Source of the DNA: Zanthoxylum bungeanum
Lineage: Eukaryota > Streptophyta > Magnoliopsida > Sapindales > Rutaceae
DNA length: 64,000 nt
Reading direction: 5' to 3'
Assembly (NCBI GenBank): GCA_019454045.1
Contig: SKCR01035595.1
Location: 17,147 to 81,146 of the forward strand
In this document: positions 35,213 through 47,527 of the stretch, piece after piece
Layout: every line of letters starts with the position of its first letter
Numbering within the stretch: the first letter of the stretch is position 1
Position numbers and translations under genes: made by a program
Notes under the pieces: generated by a model
What the model saw: the letters and a program-made list of their open reading frames with translations, nothing else
Database searches by the model: none
Told to the model about the DNA's origin: nothing

Positions 35213-35230
35213 TGGCGACTCCACTGGGGA
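35213..35230 (+). other. Primer binding site of H
   Basis: TGGCGACTCCACTGGGGA starts 3 bases after the LTR. This site is widespread in plant gypsy elements; I do not assign the tRNA. Confidence 0.85.
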
Positions 35231-36130
35231 TATAGAGAATCGGCCCGAAATCATGTCTTGTGATGTGTATAATTTGTGCATTAGTTGACCATTTCTATAG
35301 TGGGTTGAGGGGGTTAATCAAAGGCTTTGTTGAAGCTAGGTGATGGTTGGGTGTCTTCCTTCACTCACTACCCTTCGGGGAAAAGCTGTGAAGACACCCA
35401 GATAAATCATTACTTGTAGCTCGTTGTGACATACTAGTTTGGAGGACTCGTTGTTTATTCCTGACACCAAGCGATAAGAGCCTAAGGGGCTTGGGTACTT
35501 AAGAGAGCCTCGCTCCACCCTTCCCTCTGGGGAATCTACAACGGGAAATCCATTCGACAGTTAGTCACACACTGTAACTCGTTGGCACGTACCGTAAGGT
35601 ATAAAAAAATGGTGCACTCACTTGGTCGCTTGAACCCTTGAGTGGGGAGTCCTAGTTGTGGGTAATCCTTCGTCAAAGAGAGCCTTTGTCCACACTCCGT
35701 GAACCCACTTGTGAAACTTAGCCTTGAAAGAACCGGTGGTTAGTTATTTATTTTATGTTTGTGTGTTGGACCGCCGTCATTTGGATCCAGTTGGACCTTT
35801 TGTCAAAAGATGTGACTTGTTGGGCCATTTAAACTGGGGCAAGTTTGTGTCATTTGACAGTTGGGCCAAAAAGCTTCTAAAATGCCAGTGGGCCACTTTG
35901 TGAATGGGCCTTTTATCATTTGAAGTCATTTAGCCATATCATTGTAAAGTGTAAACCTGTTGGGCCTTTTCAACTGGGACAAGTTTGCACCGCGCGATGG
36001 TGTGATAAATACTTTAAAATGATAATGGGCCAAGTAGTTTAAAGTTTCTTTTTTTTATCTATTACATGCATCGCATGCATCTCATGCATCTCATGCATAC
36101 ATGCATCATGTTACCCTTGTGTCTAAAAGC
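35231..36130 (+). other. Leader of H up to the deletion point
   Basis: No gag ORF is recognisable. A short ATGCATCTC-type repeat lies at 36064-36108. Near 36145 the sequence passes directly into the C-terminal part of RT, so gag, protease and the RT core were removed. Confidence 0.7.
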
Positions 36131-37203
36131 CATCATGGATACCCGTTGGGTTAGAAAAAAAGAAAGAAGTCAGAGCATTCCTTGGGAAAATCCAGTATAT
36201 CACTCGGTTCATTGCAAACTTGACGTCAGTGTGTGAACCTATCTTCAAGCTGTTGAGGAAAGACCAGCCAGTAAAATGGAACGAACAGTGTCAGGAAGCA
36301 TTTGACAGAATAAGGGAATATTTGGTGAAACCTCCCGTCCTGAGACCTCCGAAACAGGGCAGACCTTTGGTGCTTTATTTGGCTATTGAACCCGAAGCGC
36401 TGGGGGCGATGATGGTACAAGCCGATGAGATAGGAGTAGAGCACGCCATCTAATACCTCAGTAAGAAGCTGCTTCCGTACGAAGCCCGCTATCAAGAAGT
36501 AGAGAAGATTTGTCTAGCAGTAGTATGGGTGTCCAGGAAATTACGCCACTATTTCCAGTCTTACAAGATCCAAGTAGTCGCAAATGAGAATCCTTTGAAG
36601 TATCTACATTCGGTGCCTTCACTAGTTGGAAAGCTGGGCAGATGGTTAGTACTGTTGACTGAATTTGACATCGAGTACCTCACTTCAAAGGTAATCAAAG
36701 GGTGAGCCGTGGCAGAATTCTTAGCCTTACAACCTGTTGAAGGGGATCAGTACAAGTTTGAATTCCCCGACGAAGAAATCCAAGCTATAGCAGTCCAAGG
36801 ATGGAAGATGTATTTTGACGGAGCAGTGAACTGCAAATGAGCCGGAATCGGTATTGTAATAGTAACCCCTGGGGGAGAGACTTTGCCTATGGCCAAGAGG
36901 TTGACGTTCAGGGTAACTAACAATATGGCTGAGTATGAAGCATGTGCATTCGGCTTGAGTGCATTAATAGCCTTGAGAGCTACGAACGTGGATGTTTACG
37001 GAGATTCAATGTTGGTGATCCGACAGATGCAAGGAGAATGGGAGTTAAAAGAAGAACGGTTGAAGCCGTACTTATTCCACCTCAGAAACCTAGCACATCT
37101 TATCCCTAACTGCAAATTTCAGCACTTGCCTCGGGAAGAAAATCAGATGGCAGATGCATTGGCAACGCTAGCCGCAACCGGGAGAATCCAGAGAAATTGG
37201 TGA
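36131..37203 (+). pseudogene. RT end plus two RNase H domains of H
   Basis: One frame starting around EVRAFLGKIQYITRFIANL (end of RT thumb), then CEPIFKLLRK and the first RNase H (LVLYLAIEPEALGAMMVQ, YQEVEKICLAVVW). From about 36810 comes a second, cellular-like RNase H (MYFDGAV, GIGIVIV, NNMAEYEACAFGL, VYGDSMLVIRQM, ENQMADALA). Two RNase H domains are characteristic of Tat elements. Three stops interrupt the same frame near 36451, 36703 and 36838. Confidence 0.9.
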
Positions 37204-38534
37204 TGAGACCACTTGTGTTGACAACGGCCAGCAGCAAACCGGTTTATGAGATAGAGAGGTCTCGGGGAGTAGAGGTCGATGACGAGAACGTGGTATTATG
37301 ACATCCAGAGGTACCTGGAACATGGGAATACCCAGAGGAAGCGAGCAGAAAAGACAGAATCGTCATTCAGAAGTTGGCTGCTCAACATGTGAGTCTGAAA
37401 GGAGAACTCAACAAAATGCAAGCGAACGGTGTTCAGCTGAAATGCTTGAGAAAGGAAGAAGCTCAGAAGATAATAGATGAAGTGCATGCTGGCGTTTGTG
37501 GACCACATATGAACGGATTGAACTTGTCCCGCAAGATTGTGAGACAAGGCTTTTACTGGTCAACCATGGAAGCCGACTGCGCGAAGCTGGTAAGGCACTG
37601 TCATGATTGTCAAGCGCACGGGAATTTGAATCATTTGCCGCATACAGAATTGCACGGGTTGTCAGAACCGTGGCCTTTCTCAGCATGGGGAATTGATATG
37701 ATCGGAGAGATTCGGGCCGAATGCGTCAAACGGACATCGCTTTATAGTGGTAGCAGTGGACTACTTCTCGAAATGGGTAGAAGCCGAGTCATTCCGTAAT
37801 GTCACGGCAAAACAAATGGCTAAGTTCATATCCCGAAATCTCATATGCCGGTACGGTATGCCGCATCACGTGGTTACGGACAATGGAGTCCAGTTTCAGG
37901 GAGAGACCAAGGCGATGTTACAGAGGTATGGGATAGGTCATCATAAGTCTTCACCATACAGACCGCAGGCTAATGGAGCAGTTGAGGCAGCCAACAAGAC
38001 AATAAAGACGATTCTGGCGAAGATGACGGAGAATTACAAAGACTGGGCTGATAAGCTGTCGTATGCCTTGTGGGGATACAGAACTTCTGTAAGGACAGCA
38101 ACTGGAGCTACGCCTTACTCTTTAGTCTACGGAATGAAGCGGTATTGCCGGTGGAAGTTGAGATACAGTCCATGCGGGTGTTAGCAGAATCAGAATTGCC
38201 TGAACGAGAATGGACCTCGCAGAGGTTTGAGCAGTTAGCATTGATGGATGAGAAGAGGATGAAGTCCTTGCATCACATGCAGATATATCAGAAGAGGTTG
38301 GCCCGAGCATTTAATAAGAAGGTGCGTCCTACCAAGATCAAGAAAGGTGATCTGGTACTTAAGCAGTCGAAGCCGTCGACGACAGACCCAATAGGGAAGT
38401 TCAGACCAAATTGGGAAGGACCATACATTGTTCAGAAGGTAATGGGAAATGGAGTAGTGAGACTGTCGGACTTGGAAGGGAATGAGTTCACCGAGCCGAT
38501 CAATGTTGACAGATTGAAGTTGTATTTTTGCTGA
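37204..38534 (+). pseudogene. Integrase of H
   Basis: Zinc-binding domain in frame 37374-37799 (HAGVCGPHMNGLNLSRK, HCHDCQAHG), then WGIDMIG with the first catalytic Asp. A frameshift near 37735 moves to 37747-38184 with VDYFSKWVEAES, VVTDNGVQF (second Asp) and ANGAVEAANK (Glu). Another frameshift near 38140 leads to the C-terminal frame ending at 38534 (NWEGPYIVQKV, INVDRLKLYF). Catalytic residues are all present but split between frames. Confidence 0.92.
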
Positions 38535-39904
38535 GGGACAGAAGACTGAATAGTCATCCGCGCAGAAGACCTAACCAACGGGATAAAGAGAACTCATGCA
38601 TGCATGCACACATATAACCCACTTATTGCATTCCTTTTTTTTTGCGTGTTTTGTGTTTTTTGTTTTATATTCATAGGTATCGAAGAATAAAAGAGAAAAC
38701 GGCAAAGACAATCTAATCAGAACAGCGAAAGCACTGTATTGAATTTGGGAAGAAATCCTAAGGCTGAGGTCCACATCGGTGTTAAGATTCAGATGGTAAT
38801 CTGAGGGTTAAGGCCCATTTTGAGTTTGAATTCGGATATGGATCCGGGGGCGAAGCCCCATGGTCAGCAGTAAAGAGGAAGAATTCCTTTGATTGAGTGA
38901 GTGAGGTGAAAAAAAAAAAGAGTGAGAGAGAGAAGTCTTTGATGGTTAAACATATGTCCGGTGATGATTATGTGCTGTAGGGAGAAGCCTTAGAAGCGAG
39001 AAGCGCGAGACGCGCTCTTATCGGTATTCTGAATGGATTGATCTCGGCTGGATCATGAAGCACTTGATAAAGGTATCTCAACAGTAGAAGCCTGAGCGGT
39101 TGATGAGATGACTAGTTGAGAGATGGTGGATCGGTGAATGACCGTTTGCCTGGATGTCCACACTGATTTGCCTATGGTACGATACATGATATGGTTGAAA
39201 ATAAAGAAAAAAAGTCTCTGCAATGAAAAGAAAAGAAATAGACCGCCTATAACCGATAAGCGTGAAGCTACCCATGGGCGAGTATTAGGACCACCATGAG
39301 GAGAAATGCTACCCTAAAGGGTAGGTGAGTCAGGAGAAAAGAAAAAAGAAAGAAAAGAAAAGAAAAGAAAAAAAAAAAAAAATGAAGGAAAAAAATGAAA
39401 AGAAAGAGACGATGCAATAAAAGAAGACCATATCATGTTGAGTATGCTACAGTAATCACAGAATGTGACCCAGACATCCAGGTTGGTTAGACCCACTGAT
39501 CCGATTCTCCGAAGCGAAATCATCGAGTTGGCTGACTTAAGGAATAAGCTGCGAAGGAACCTTAGCACACACACACACTAGGAGTCTAGTTCAGATCACC
39601 CATTCAGAGGATTGGGTTTGAGTATGTCGAGTACTTTGAAGATTCTTTGGCTTTGACGTGAAGCATCCGTTGAGGACAAAAATATGTTAGCTATCAAGAT
39701 TATCTCGAAGAGAGGCACTACAGTATGCAAAATAGAGAATCGGCATCAGTAGTAGACTTGCCAGGTATGGCATTCAGAGGGCGAGGCCCACATTAGATCA
39801 ACATCAGTAACGGACTTGCCGGTATGGTTCAGGGGGCGAGGCCCATATTAGGTTTAGCATCAGATCTGCCGGGTATGGCATTCTGTGGGCGAGGCACACA
39901 TTGG
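38535..39904 (+). other. 3' untranslated region of H before the arrays
   Basis: No gene is supported. It includes an A/G-rich tract (39334-39412), useful as a marker but not a gene, and scattered copies of a GGGCGAGGCCCA phrase (39780-39890) that lead into the tandem arrays. Confidence 0.65.
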
Positions 39905-41000
39905 TTCAAATCAGTTTCAGCCAGGTACGGCACTCCGGGTATGGAGATATCAGATCAGCCAGGTACGACACTGCGGATATGGAGATATCAGTTCAGCCAG
40001 GTACGGCACTCGAGTATGGAGATATCAGTTCAGCCGGTACGGCACTCCGGGTATGGAGATATCAGATCAGTTCAGCCAGGTACGGCACTCCGGGCATGGA
40101 GATATCACAGCGGCGACACCCTAGGTACGGGGTTAGCATTCAGACATTTGTGGCACTCTAGGTACGGAGGCGTCACTGCGACACCCTAGGTACGGGGTTA
40201 GCACTCAGACATTTGTGGCTCTCTAGGTACGGAGGCGTCACACGCGACACCCTAGGTACGGGGTTAGCACTCAGAGATTTGTGGCACTCTAGGTACGGAG
40301 GCATCACTGCGACACCCTAGGTACGGGGTTAGCACTCAGACATTTGTGGCTCTCTAGGTACTGAGACGTCACTTCGACGCCCTAGGTACGGGGTTTAGCA
40401 TTCAGACCACAGCGACGCCCTAGGTACGGGGTTAGCACGCCAGGTACGACATGTGGACTATTCAGACATTTGTGGCTCTCTAGGTACGGAGACGTCACCG
40501 CCGCGACACCCTAGGTACGGGGTTAGCATTCAGACCACAAGCGACGCCCTAGGTATGGGGTTAGCACGCCAGGTACGGCATGTGGACTATTCAGACATTT
40601 GTGGCTCTCTAGGTACGGAGACGTCACTGCGACACCCTAGGTACGGGGTTAGCATTCAGACCACAGCGACGCCCTAGGTACGGGGTTAGCACGCCAGGTA
40701 CGGCATGTGGACTATTCAGACATTTGTGGCTCTCTAGGTACGGAGACGTCACCGCGACACCCTAGGTACGGGGTTAGCATTCAGACCACAGCGACACCCT
40801 AGGTACGGGGTTAGCACGCCAGGTACGGCATGTGGACTATTCAGACATTTGTGGCACTCTAGGTACGGAGGCGTCACTGCGACACCCTAGGTATGGGGTT
40901 AGCACTCAGACAACCAACATCATCATTGCGGTACTCTAGGTATGGAGACGCAACCGCGACGCCCTAGGTACGGGGTTTAGCATTATCAACTCAGCACAGC
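39905..41000. repeat. Nested tandem arrays in the 3' region of H
   Basis: Three array types share an AGGTACGG core. About five units of 38-42 bp (CCAGGTACGGCACTCCGGG, 39909-40110) are followed by units of about 65 bp (GCGACACCCTAGGTACGGGG plus CTCTCTAGGTACGGAG, 40107-40380). Then come four composite units of about 125 bp; the ATGTGGACTATTCAGAC phrase recurs near 40450, 40580, 40705 and 40830. Reading frames across them are by-products. Confidence 0.92.
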
Positions 41001-41097
41001 AGGCAGACCAGGTGACAGCTGGCGAGCCAGGTAAGTAAAAATGCATTGCACGTACTTTGATAGGATTGTCATTGTCACACACTGCACAAGTCCCATC

Positions 41098-41111
41098 AAA
41101 GTGGGGGCGAC
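41098..41111 (+). other. Polypurine tract of H
   Basis: AAAGTGGGGGCGAC directly precedes the 3' LTR. Confidence 0.85.
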
Positions 41112-43024
41112 TGTAGGCATTGCATTTTTACACATTAGCCCAATGATGATTCTCGTATGGAGGCAACTACTTCTTTAGTCATGAAAGTCGCGGGAAACGG
41201 ACGTTGGAAGGGTAAAGTTGGAAAATAGAATTTTCGATGGATTTAATCTCGTTGTTTTCGCTTCGGTTGCTTGTTATACCTCCGTTTCTAAGCTCACCTT
41301 AGGCCCAAAACTCCCATAGACCACATACCTAACCCAAACCAAGCCCAAATACCCAAGTCAACCCAAGTCAAACCAAATCCATGCCCAAAGGATGTAATTC
41401 ACGCCCAAAGCCCATTTATTTAGGTACATGCATATTTATCACATGTTTAAATCTTGTAAATCCTTACCTAAATAAAAGAAATCAAATCAAATCCCTACCA
41501 AATCAAATCCAATCCCAAATCCTAATTAGGAGATGCATTCCTTATTAGAAATCAATTAGGAGATTCCTTCCTAATCTAATTAGGAAAGCCATCACCCCTT
41601 TGCCTATAAAAAGAGGCCTTCACCCCCATTCACAACCCTAGCACACATACTTCCCCTTGCACGTCCCAAACACTTTCTCAAGCCTCCTTGCACGTCCAAA
41701 AACCTCCTTGAAGCCTCCATTGCCGAATCATTAAACCTAAGCACCCTCCATTGCCGCATCTTTCATCCTTCACCAACACCCTTCACGCCTAAGCCCCTTT
41801 CACTACCCTCCATTGCCGAATTTTAGCCACCATTCACAGCCCTAAAACACACCAAAATAAGCCTCAAATAAAGCCCTAAATTCGCACTAAACACTCTCCA
41901 AACACAGCCCCATTCGCAGCCCCAAAACAGTCCCCAAAAACGCCCCCACTGCACCTTGAACTGCCGCATCTTCACCTTATGTTCTGGTCCGTTTTGGCTG
42001 CGACTTTAGCCAGAAAAACAGCCCTAAAAGCACCTAGAAAACCATCCCAAAAACCTCCATAAAGTTTCCCTAAAAAATCCCCACAAACGCACCTCCCTAA
42101 GCCTTCAAAATCACCCAAAACAGTCCGCTAAACCATCAAGACAGTGACCTGAAACGTAGCAGCGAAGCAGCAGCGAAACGGACTTGAAACAGCAGCCCGA
42201 GCAGCAAAACAGCGAGGAAAGACGTGGAGTTGGTGAACTAAAAGAGTAGCGGATCATTCACCCTTCCAACGGACGTGTAACGCCCTTTCTTAGACGACAA
42301 AAGAGGTTAGACCTGAGGGCACCTTTCTACTTATCTTCTTTATTGTTGTTTTATTTTTTTGATATATAATGGCATGAGAGTCGTTTGAAGCATGATGTGA
42401 TTGTTGGGTGAGCGGGATATGTGTTCCCTTTTGTGGTATATCGGATGGAAACCCGGACGTAAATTCCATAGCCGATTCCGAATGGACGGTAGTATGGTCT
42501 GCACTCGGGATACAATGCCACGTACCACTTAAGATACACGTATCTCGTCTCATCCAAATTTGTATTTGAGCATGTTATAGTCTTAGGTTATATGTTTATT
42601 ATTTAAAGCATGGTTTAATTTAGTTTGTTATTTATTTGTTAAAGCATGTTTAGGTTGTCCATTATGCATGTTCTTAGTTTATGATGCGTTTGGGTAATGA
42701 TTTATACATGTGATTCAATGGTTCAATATGCTTGTTGTGTTACATTGCGTGAAAATTATTTGGATGAAAGCATGTTAGATCTAAGTACCCTTGAGCATGA
42801 TTATTGAGTAGACTTGGTTAGTTCATTGCACAAATTATATCATCACAAGTGACATAAGTAAGGGACCATTCTGAACCCAACGGTTTGAGGTCTTCCCTTG
42901 CGAGGGGTGAGTGCGGCCTTAAATCTTTGTCCCGGTTCACACCGGGTGGCGACTCCATGTTATTTCATACTTCCCAACTAGGCCACGAGCCTAGAAAAGC
43001 GTCGCCCAGGTTCTGTTGTCTACA
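41112..43024 (+). repeat. 3' LTR of H
   Basis: 1913 bp, matching the 5' LTR. Ends GTCTACA, followed by AGTAC, the probable target duplication. Confidence 0.95.
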
Positions 43025-43529
43025 AGTACAAAGGTTGAACATAGTCAGTGTCAAGTAAAGTTGCGTTTCAGTCATTAGTAATGTATAAGTCTTGGTAGTG
43101 TATTAAAAGTGTTCATTAACAAGAGTTGTAAAAAGAAGTGTATTTGAGTATACATTTATAAGTACTAATGTACATTGCATGTTGTTGATTTGGGCAACGG
43201 TCTCATGTATTAGTTTACATTTGAGATAGAGTTGTAGTATGGATCACAGTTAGAAAGTCAGATGCTCAGGCAGATAATGTAAGTCTCTAAGACATGCCAC
43301 AAGATCCTAAACATGATTCTATGTGTGAATTAATCAAGTAAAGTGGTGGAATCACTTAAATTGAGTTGGAGAAAAATTTGAAATTATTCCTTTGGATGAA
43401 GCTCCAAGCTTGTTGATATGTTCTTTTGTTGCTTGGGTGAGTTTCCCTATCACCTCATTTGACTCCTCAAGTGCTAGCTTTGAAGAATTATTGAAGAAAA
43501 AATTTCATTTCCATGGAGAGAGTGTTTCG
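43025..43529. other. Unassigned non-coding DNA between H and C
   Basis: Probable continuation of 32520-33293. It contains a TTGGATGAAGCTCC stretch and a pyrimidine-rich TTCTTTTGTTGCTTGGG stretch, no ORF. It continues after C at 58685. Confidence 0.45.
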
Positions 43530-45067
43530 TGTTGGGGTATATGCCCTAAGCTACATATAATGTAAACGGTTTTATATGATATGAAATAAAATGATGCATT
43601 ATTCATTTATCATTATTTATTTAATTATCGCATATTGTAAATTATCTAAAATACCATAGATTACTAATGTACCTTCAGACTTAGTGTATAGTGTCATACA
43701 CAAGAGGATTAAAGTCTGAAGTTAGTAATCTTAAATAGTCCATAGAGAGCAAACAAAGCTGGTACTTTATTTGTGGTTTATCTATAGCTGCGGTTCATTA
43801 TATATTTGTATGGCGACCTTGATCCGGGATCGTCCATGTAGAGACATGAGAATGGAGGCACCTTGTATGATATGATCATATAGGACTGGACCCAGATGGA
43901 AATGATTTTCTTATAATATATGTTAACAAAGAAAATCATTTCGATCTACTAGATGGTCATATATGGATTATCTTAATCCTGAGTGTACTACGAACTCCTG
44001 CATGGCAGGCTATGTCCTTTGATTTATAAAGGTGAGGTTGGTGTAGCAGTCCCGACCAATAGCTACGTTCTTTGGGGACATGGTCTATTGTGTAGCTGGG
44101 AATGTTTTACATAAACATGGAGTTCACTTCTTCTTGCGAGAAGTAGAGGAGTATCTTTCTTAAGAGTTGATTCGGTACTATTGAACGGTTTAGCGCTCAA
44201 GTCTTTCTATTACGAATAGAAAGATTAAAATTCATAAACGTTATGAATAAATCGTTCATTAGAGAATCAATGGTGCTTAAGGTAAAAATAATTAGAGGGG
44301 TATAACAGACATTATGACCCGACTCTAATTACGAGATACTAGTGAAGGGTTAATCTATATGTAGTGACTATATCGATGGACACCGACTTGGTTCGGCTTA
44401 ATATACTACTATCGCGGCAACGAGAGTGCAACTTCAAGTTTTTAGTGGAATAACCCGGAGTTAATAATTCAGAATAATTAATTAAGAGCTTAATAATTAA
44501 TATTCGAGATTATTGCAACTTCAAGTTTTTAGTGGAATAACCCGGAGTTAATTAATTAAGTTTATTTGGTCCCCGTGCTAGCTCAATATACTATAGCGGA
44601 TTTAATATAATTGGATAGTCCAATTATATACTCACATATGAATAAATATTATTAATATGATTAATAACCTTATTTGTCACACTTAGAACTATATTTTAAA
44701 AGTTAATATATGGTTTATGTAATAAATTATTATATGATTAATGATAATTGTTTATTATTAATTGTTAAATTATATTTGATATAAGTTAATTAGAGGGAAA
44801 TCTTGGAATTCCAATTTGGGTTTTGGAAACCCTTGAATTGAATTTGGAAGTTACATCTTTATGAAAGGTAGTAACTATTTGATTTTGTAACATATCTTTT
44901 AATTATGGAATTAAATACTTGATGTTACAAAAAAATTTATTCAATTCCTTGCTTGGCCGATTCTTAAACAAAATAAGGGGAAGATTTTTTGGAAATCACA
45001 CATCTTAAATTGGATTTAACAACTCTTTAAATGGGATATTTAAATTGTCATTTAGATGATAATTATG
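43530..45067 (+). repeat. 5' LTR of C, 3' part deleted
   Basis: Matches 56409 to about 57900 of the 3' LTR. It carries a partial duplication (TGCAACTTCAAGTTTTTAGTGG twice, near 44427 and 44515) that the 3' LTR lacks. It ends at the inverted repeat 45042-45101. Confidence 0.9.
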
Positions 45068-45101
45068 TAAGAAAGCATAATTATCATCTTAATGATAATT
45101 T
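45042..45101. other. Inverted repeat at the internal deletion junction of C
   Basis: Perfect arms AGATGATAATTATG (45054-45067) and CATAATTATCATCT (45076-45089) with an 8-base loop. Pairing extends to 26-base arms (45042-45067, 45076-45101) with two mismatches. The left arm is ordinary LTR sequence; the right arm is a reversed copy, followed by integrase sequence. Confidence 0.85.
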
Positions 45102-45540
45102 CTGCATATGGGGGTGTCCAGCAGATGTGTTGAAGAACAAAACAACAAAGTTGGAGCCATATTCTCAGGTGTGCCTATTTGTAGGCTATCCTAAGGAGAC
45201 TAGGGGTGGATTCTTCTATAGTCCTAATGATAAAAAGTATTTGTATCGATAAATGCTACGTTTCTAGAGGAAGACTGTATGAGGGAGTTCAAGCCTCGAA
45301 GTAAAGTGTTACTCAAGGAGTTACTTGCTGGTTCGACCAGCACACCATCGTCAATGACAGTTGACAAATACATAGCACCTTCGATATCTGAGAGTAAGAT
45401 GCAAGTTCGTCAGAATGATCTACCACCTAGATGCAGTGGGAGGGTTGTACGAAAACCTGATCACTACCTTGGGGTTGGAGAGGCACAAGTTGCGCCGCAT
45501 CTAGCAATGGTATAGATGATACATTGACCTATTGTAGTGC
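45102..45540 (+). pseudogene. Integrase C-terminal fragment of C
   Basis: The frame has FCIWGCPADVLKNKTTKLEP, VCLFVGYPKETRGGFFYSP: the WGCPA and FVGYP blocks of copia integrase C-termini. The next frame (45279-45515) has LPPRCSGRVVRKPDHYLG, the RRSGR..RKP block before RT. Confidence 0.85.
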
Positions 45541-46370
45541 AGTGGATGATTCTGACAAAGATGAATGGCTCAAAGCCATGAACCTAGAGATGGAGTCCAT
45601 GACTCCAACTCAGTCTGGGAACTTGTAGACCAACCTGATGAGGTAAAACTCATAGGTTGCAAGTGAATCTACAAGAGGAAGAGAGGAGCAGATGGGAAGG
45701 TTCAGACCTTCAAGGCTAGGCTAGTGGCCAAGGGTTATACCCAGAAAGATGGAGTCGACTATGAGGAAACTTTCTCACCAGTAGCCATGCTCAAATCCAT
45801 CCGCACTCTTCTTTCCATTGCCGCATATTATGACTATGAAATTTGGAAAATGGACGTCAAAACTGCATTCTTGAATGGCAATCTTGATGAAAGTATCTAT
45901 ATGGTACAACCAGAAGGGTTCATAGCCCAAGGTCAAGAGCAAAAAATTTGCAGGCAGCAAAGGTCCATTTATGGACTTAGCAATCATCTCGATCTTGGAA
46001 TATAAGATTTGATACCACGATCAAGTCTTATGATTTTGAGCAGAATATTGATGAGCCTTGTGTATACAAGCGCGTCATTGACGGGAAGGTATTTTTTCTT
46101 GTTTTATACGTCAATGATATTTTACTCATTGGGAATGATGTAAAGAAATTATCGGACGTGAAAACCTGGCTAGCTAATCAATTCCAAATGAAAGATTTGG
46201 GAGAGGTGAGTTATATTCTTGGGATCCAGATTCTTCGGGATCGTAAGAAATGACTGTTAGCTATGTCTCAGGCATCCTACATCGACAAGATACTTGTGCG
46301 ATTTGGGATGTATAATTCCAAGAAAAACAATCTGCCTTTTCGACATAGAATTCATTTGTCGAAGGAATAG
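45541..46370 (+). pseudogene. Reverse transcriptase of C, part 1
   Basis: SDKDEWLKAMNLEMESM opens the RT. The frame 45724-46005 has [20 protein letters not shown] and [13 protein letters not shown] with the first catalytic Asp. After a frameshift, LVLYVNDILLIGND shows the YVDD box with its first Asp replaced by Asn. LGEVSYILGIQILRD and LPFRHRIHLSKE follow, where E is inserted. Confidence 0.92.
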
Positions 46371-47139
46371 TGACCGGCGTAAACACACACGTATAACGCA
46401 AGCGCACGTATCGTCAAGTAGTATAAAAATATCGATCCCACGAGGACTTAATATCTAAACTATTAATTTTATGAGGTCAAATGATTACTAGTATCTAACA
46501 GATTGTTTGATTGATTGATTTGAAATGGTGACGATTCTAAATTTAAAAGCAAGTAAATAAAATTGTCGAAAATATGTTTTAAGAAAATTCAATATTAAAA
46601 ACTATCTAGGGTTGTGATTTCTTCCAATATCATTTTAAAGATGAAGTGGTTATCTTAGTTGGGTAACATATTGATTTATTAACCTGGAACACTAAATTAT
46701 GTGTAAGCCTCTGTCGATGGTCAGACACAAATACCCAGTTTAACCCAATTGAACCATATGTCTATGTCAACCAAATTATCTGGATTCATTAAGTTTAAGT
46801 CCAATTATGGCTACCCCCGCCCGACAGGTATATTATCCTATCCTGTAAGGAAATCTATTAAAGGGTTATCTATCCTCAAGGAAGATCGTGGGCTATTGAG
46901 TCTAAGGCTGAAACCTAAAATCCCTATGTCTAGTTCATTTTAGATTTACCAGATCAGTTTTATTAATGGCCAGTTAATGAAAAAGCATTAAGTTTAAGAC
47001 TCAATAAATAAATCTTTATATTACCCAAGCTATAATCTAACCCTTTATAACCGGTGATATTGGATTTCATCACAACCCCAGATAACTGGCTTAGTTACGA
47101 CACATATTTACAGGTGGTAAAAAAACTTAAATAAAATAA

Positions 47140-47440
47140 AAGACATAAAGTAAAATACTGAAAATGAAATACTGAAAAGTAAATGCTAAAAGTAAATACT
47201 GAATTAAATACTGAAAATTAAATGCTGAAAGTAAATTACTGAAAGTAAATTGCTGAAGTAAATTACTGAAAGTAAATTGCTGAAAAGTAAATTGCTGAAA
47301 GTAAATTACTGAAAAGTAAAAACTGAAAATTAAAGAAAGAAAAGTATTGTGCGTAAAAGTAAATTGCGGAAGTAAAAACTGAAAAGTAAAGAAAAGAAAA
47401 TGCGAAAGCGAAATTAATTACTGAAAGCTGTAAATAAACA
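47140..47440. repeat. 15-16 bp tandem repeats in LTR E
   Basis: Repeated AGTAAATTGCTGAA / AGTAAATTACTGAA units, also at 54675-54960 in the other LTR with a different unit count. They lie downstream of the TATA box, in the transcribed part. Confidence 0.85.
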
Positions 47441-47515
47441 AACAAGATACAATCTTCTTAGTATTCTTAAGGAATTCCTTAGAAGAAAGTATGAATTTTA
47501 CAAATGAAATGGCTT

Positions 47516-47527
47516 GGTATTTATAGG
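47516..47527 (-). promoter_or_regulatory. LTR promoter TATA box, element E
   Basis: The minus strand reads CCTATAAATACC. Duplicated at 55037-55048 in the 5' LTR, where it would drive the element. Confidence 0.7.

Larger units (their letters stand above)
33294..43024 (+). mobile_element. Ty3/gypsy Tat-lineage element H, internally deleted
   Basis: Two 1.91-kb LTRs (TGTAGGC...GTCTACA), primer site TGGCGACTCCACTGGGGA, a second RNase H domain and integrase, a long 3' repeat region and a purine tract make this a Tat-lineage element. The target duplication is (C/A)GTAC (33289-33293, 43025-43029), with one mismatch. Gag, protease and the RT core are absent, so the element that inserted or its descendant lost about half of its coding region. 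Confidence 0.93.

Noticed and set aside
39824..40677. Repeat proteins (RYGTPGMEIS type) in H
   Set aside because: Overlapping open frames arise from tandem repeats in the 3' non-coding region.
39905..41000. CRISPR-like array
   Set aside because: Repeats vary in length, have no unique equal-length spacers, and sit in a plant retrotransposon.
46366..46370. Perfect 5-bp target duplication for E
   Set aside because: The flanks are AATAG and TAGTC; only TAG is shared, so the duplication is either damaged or short.
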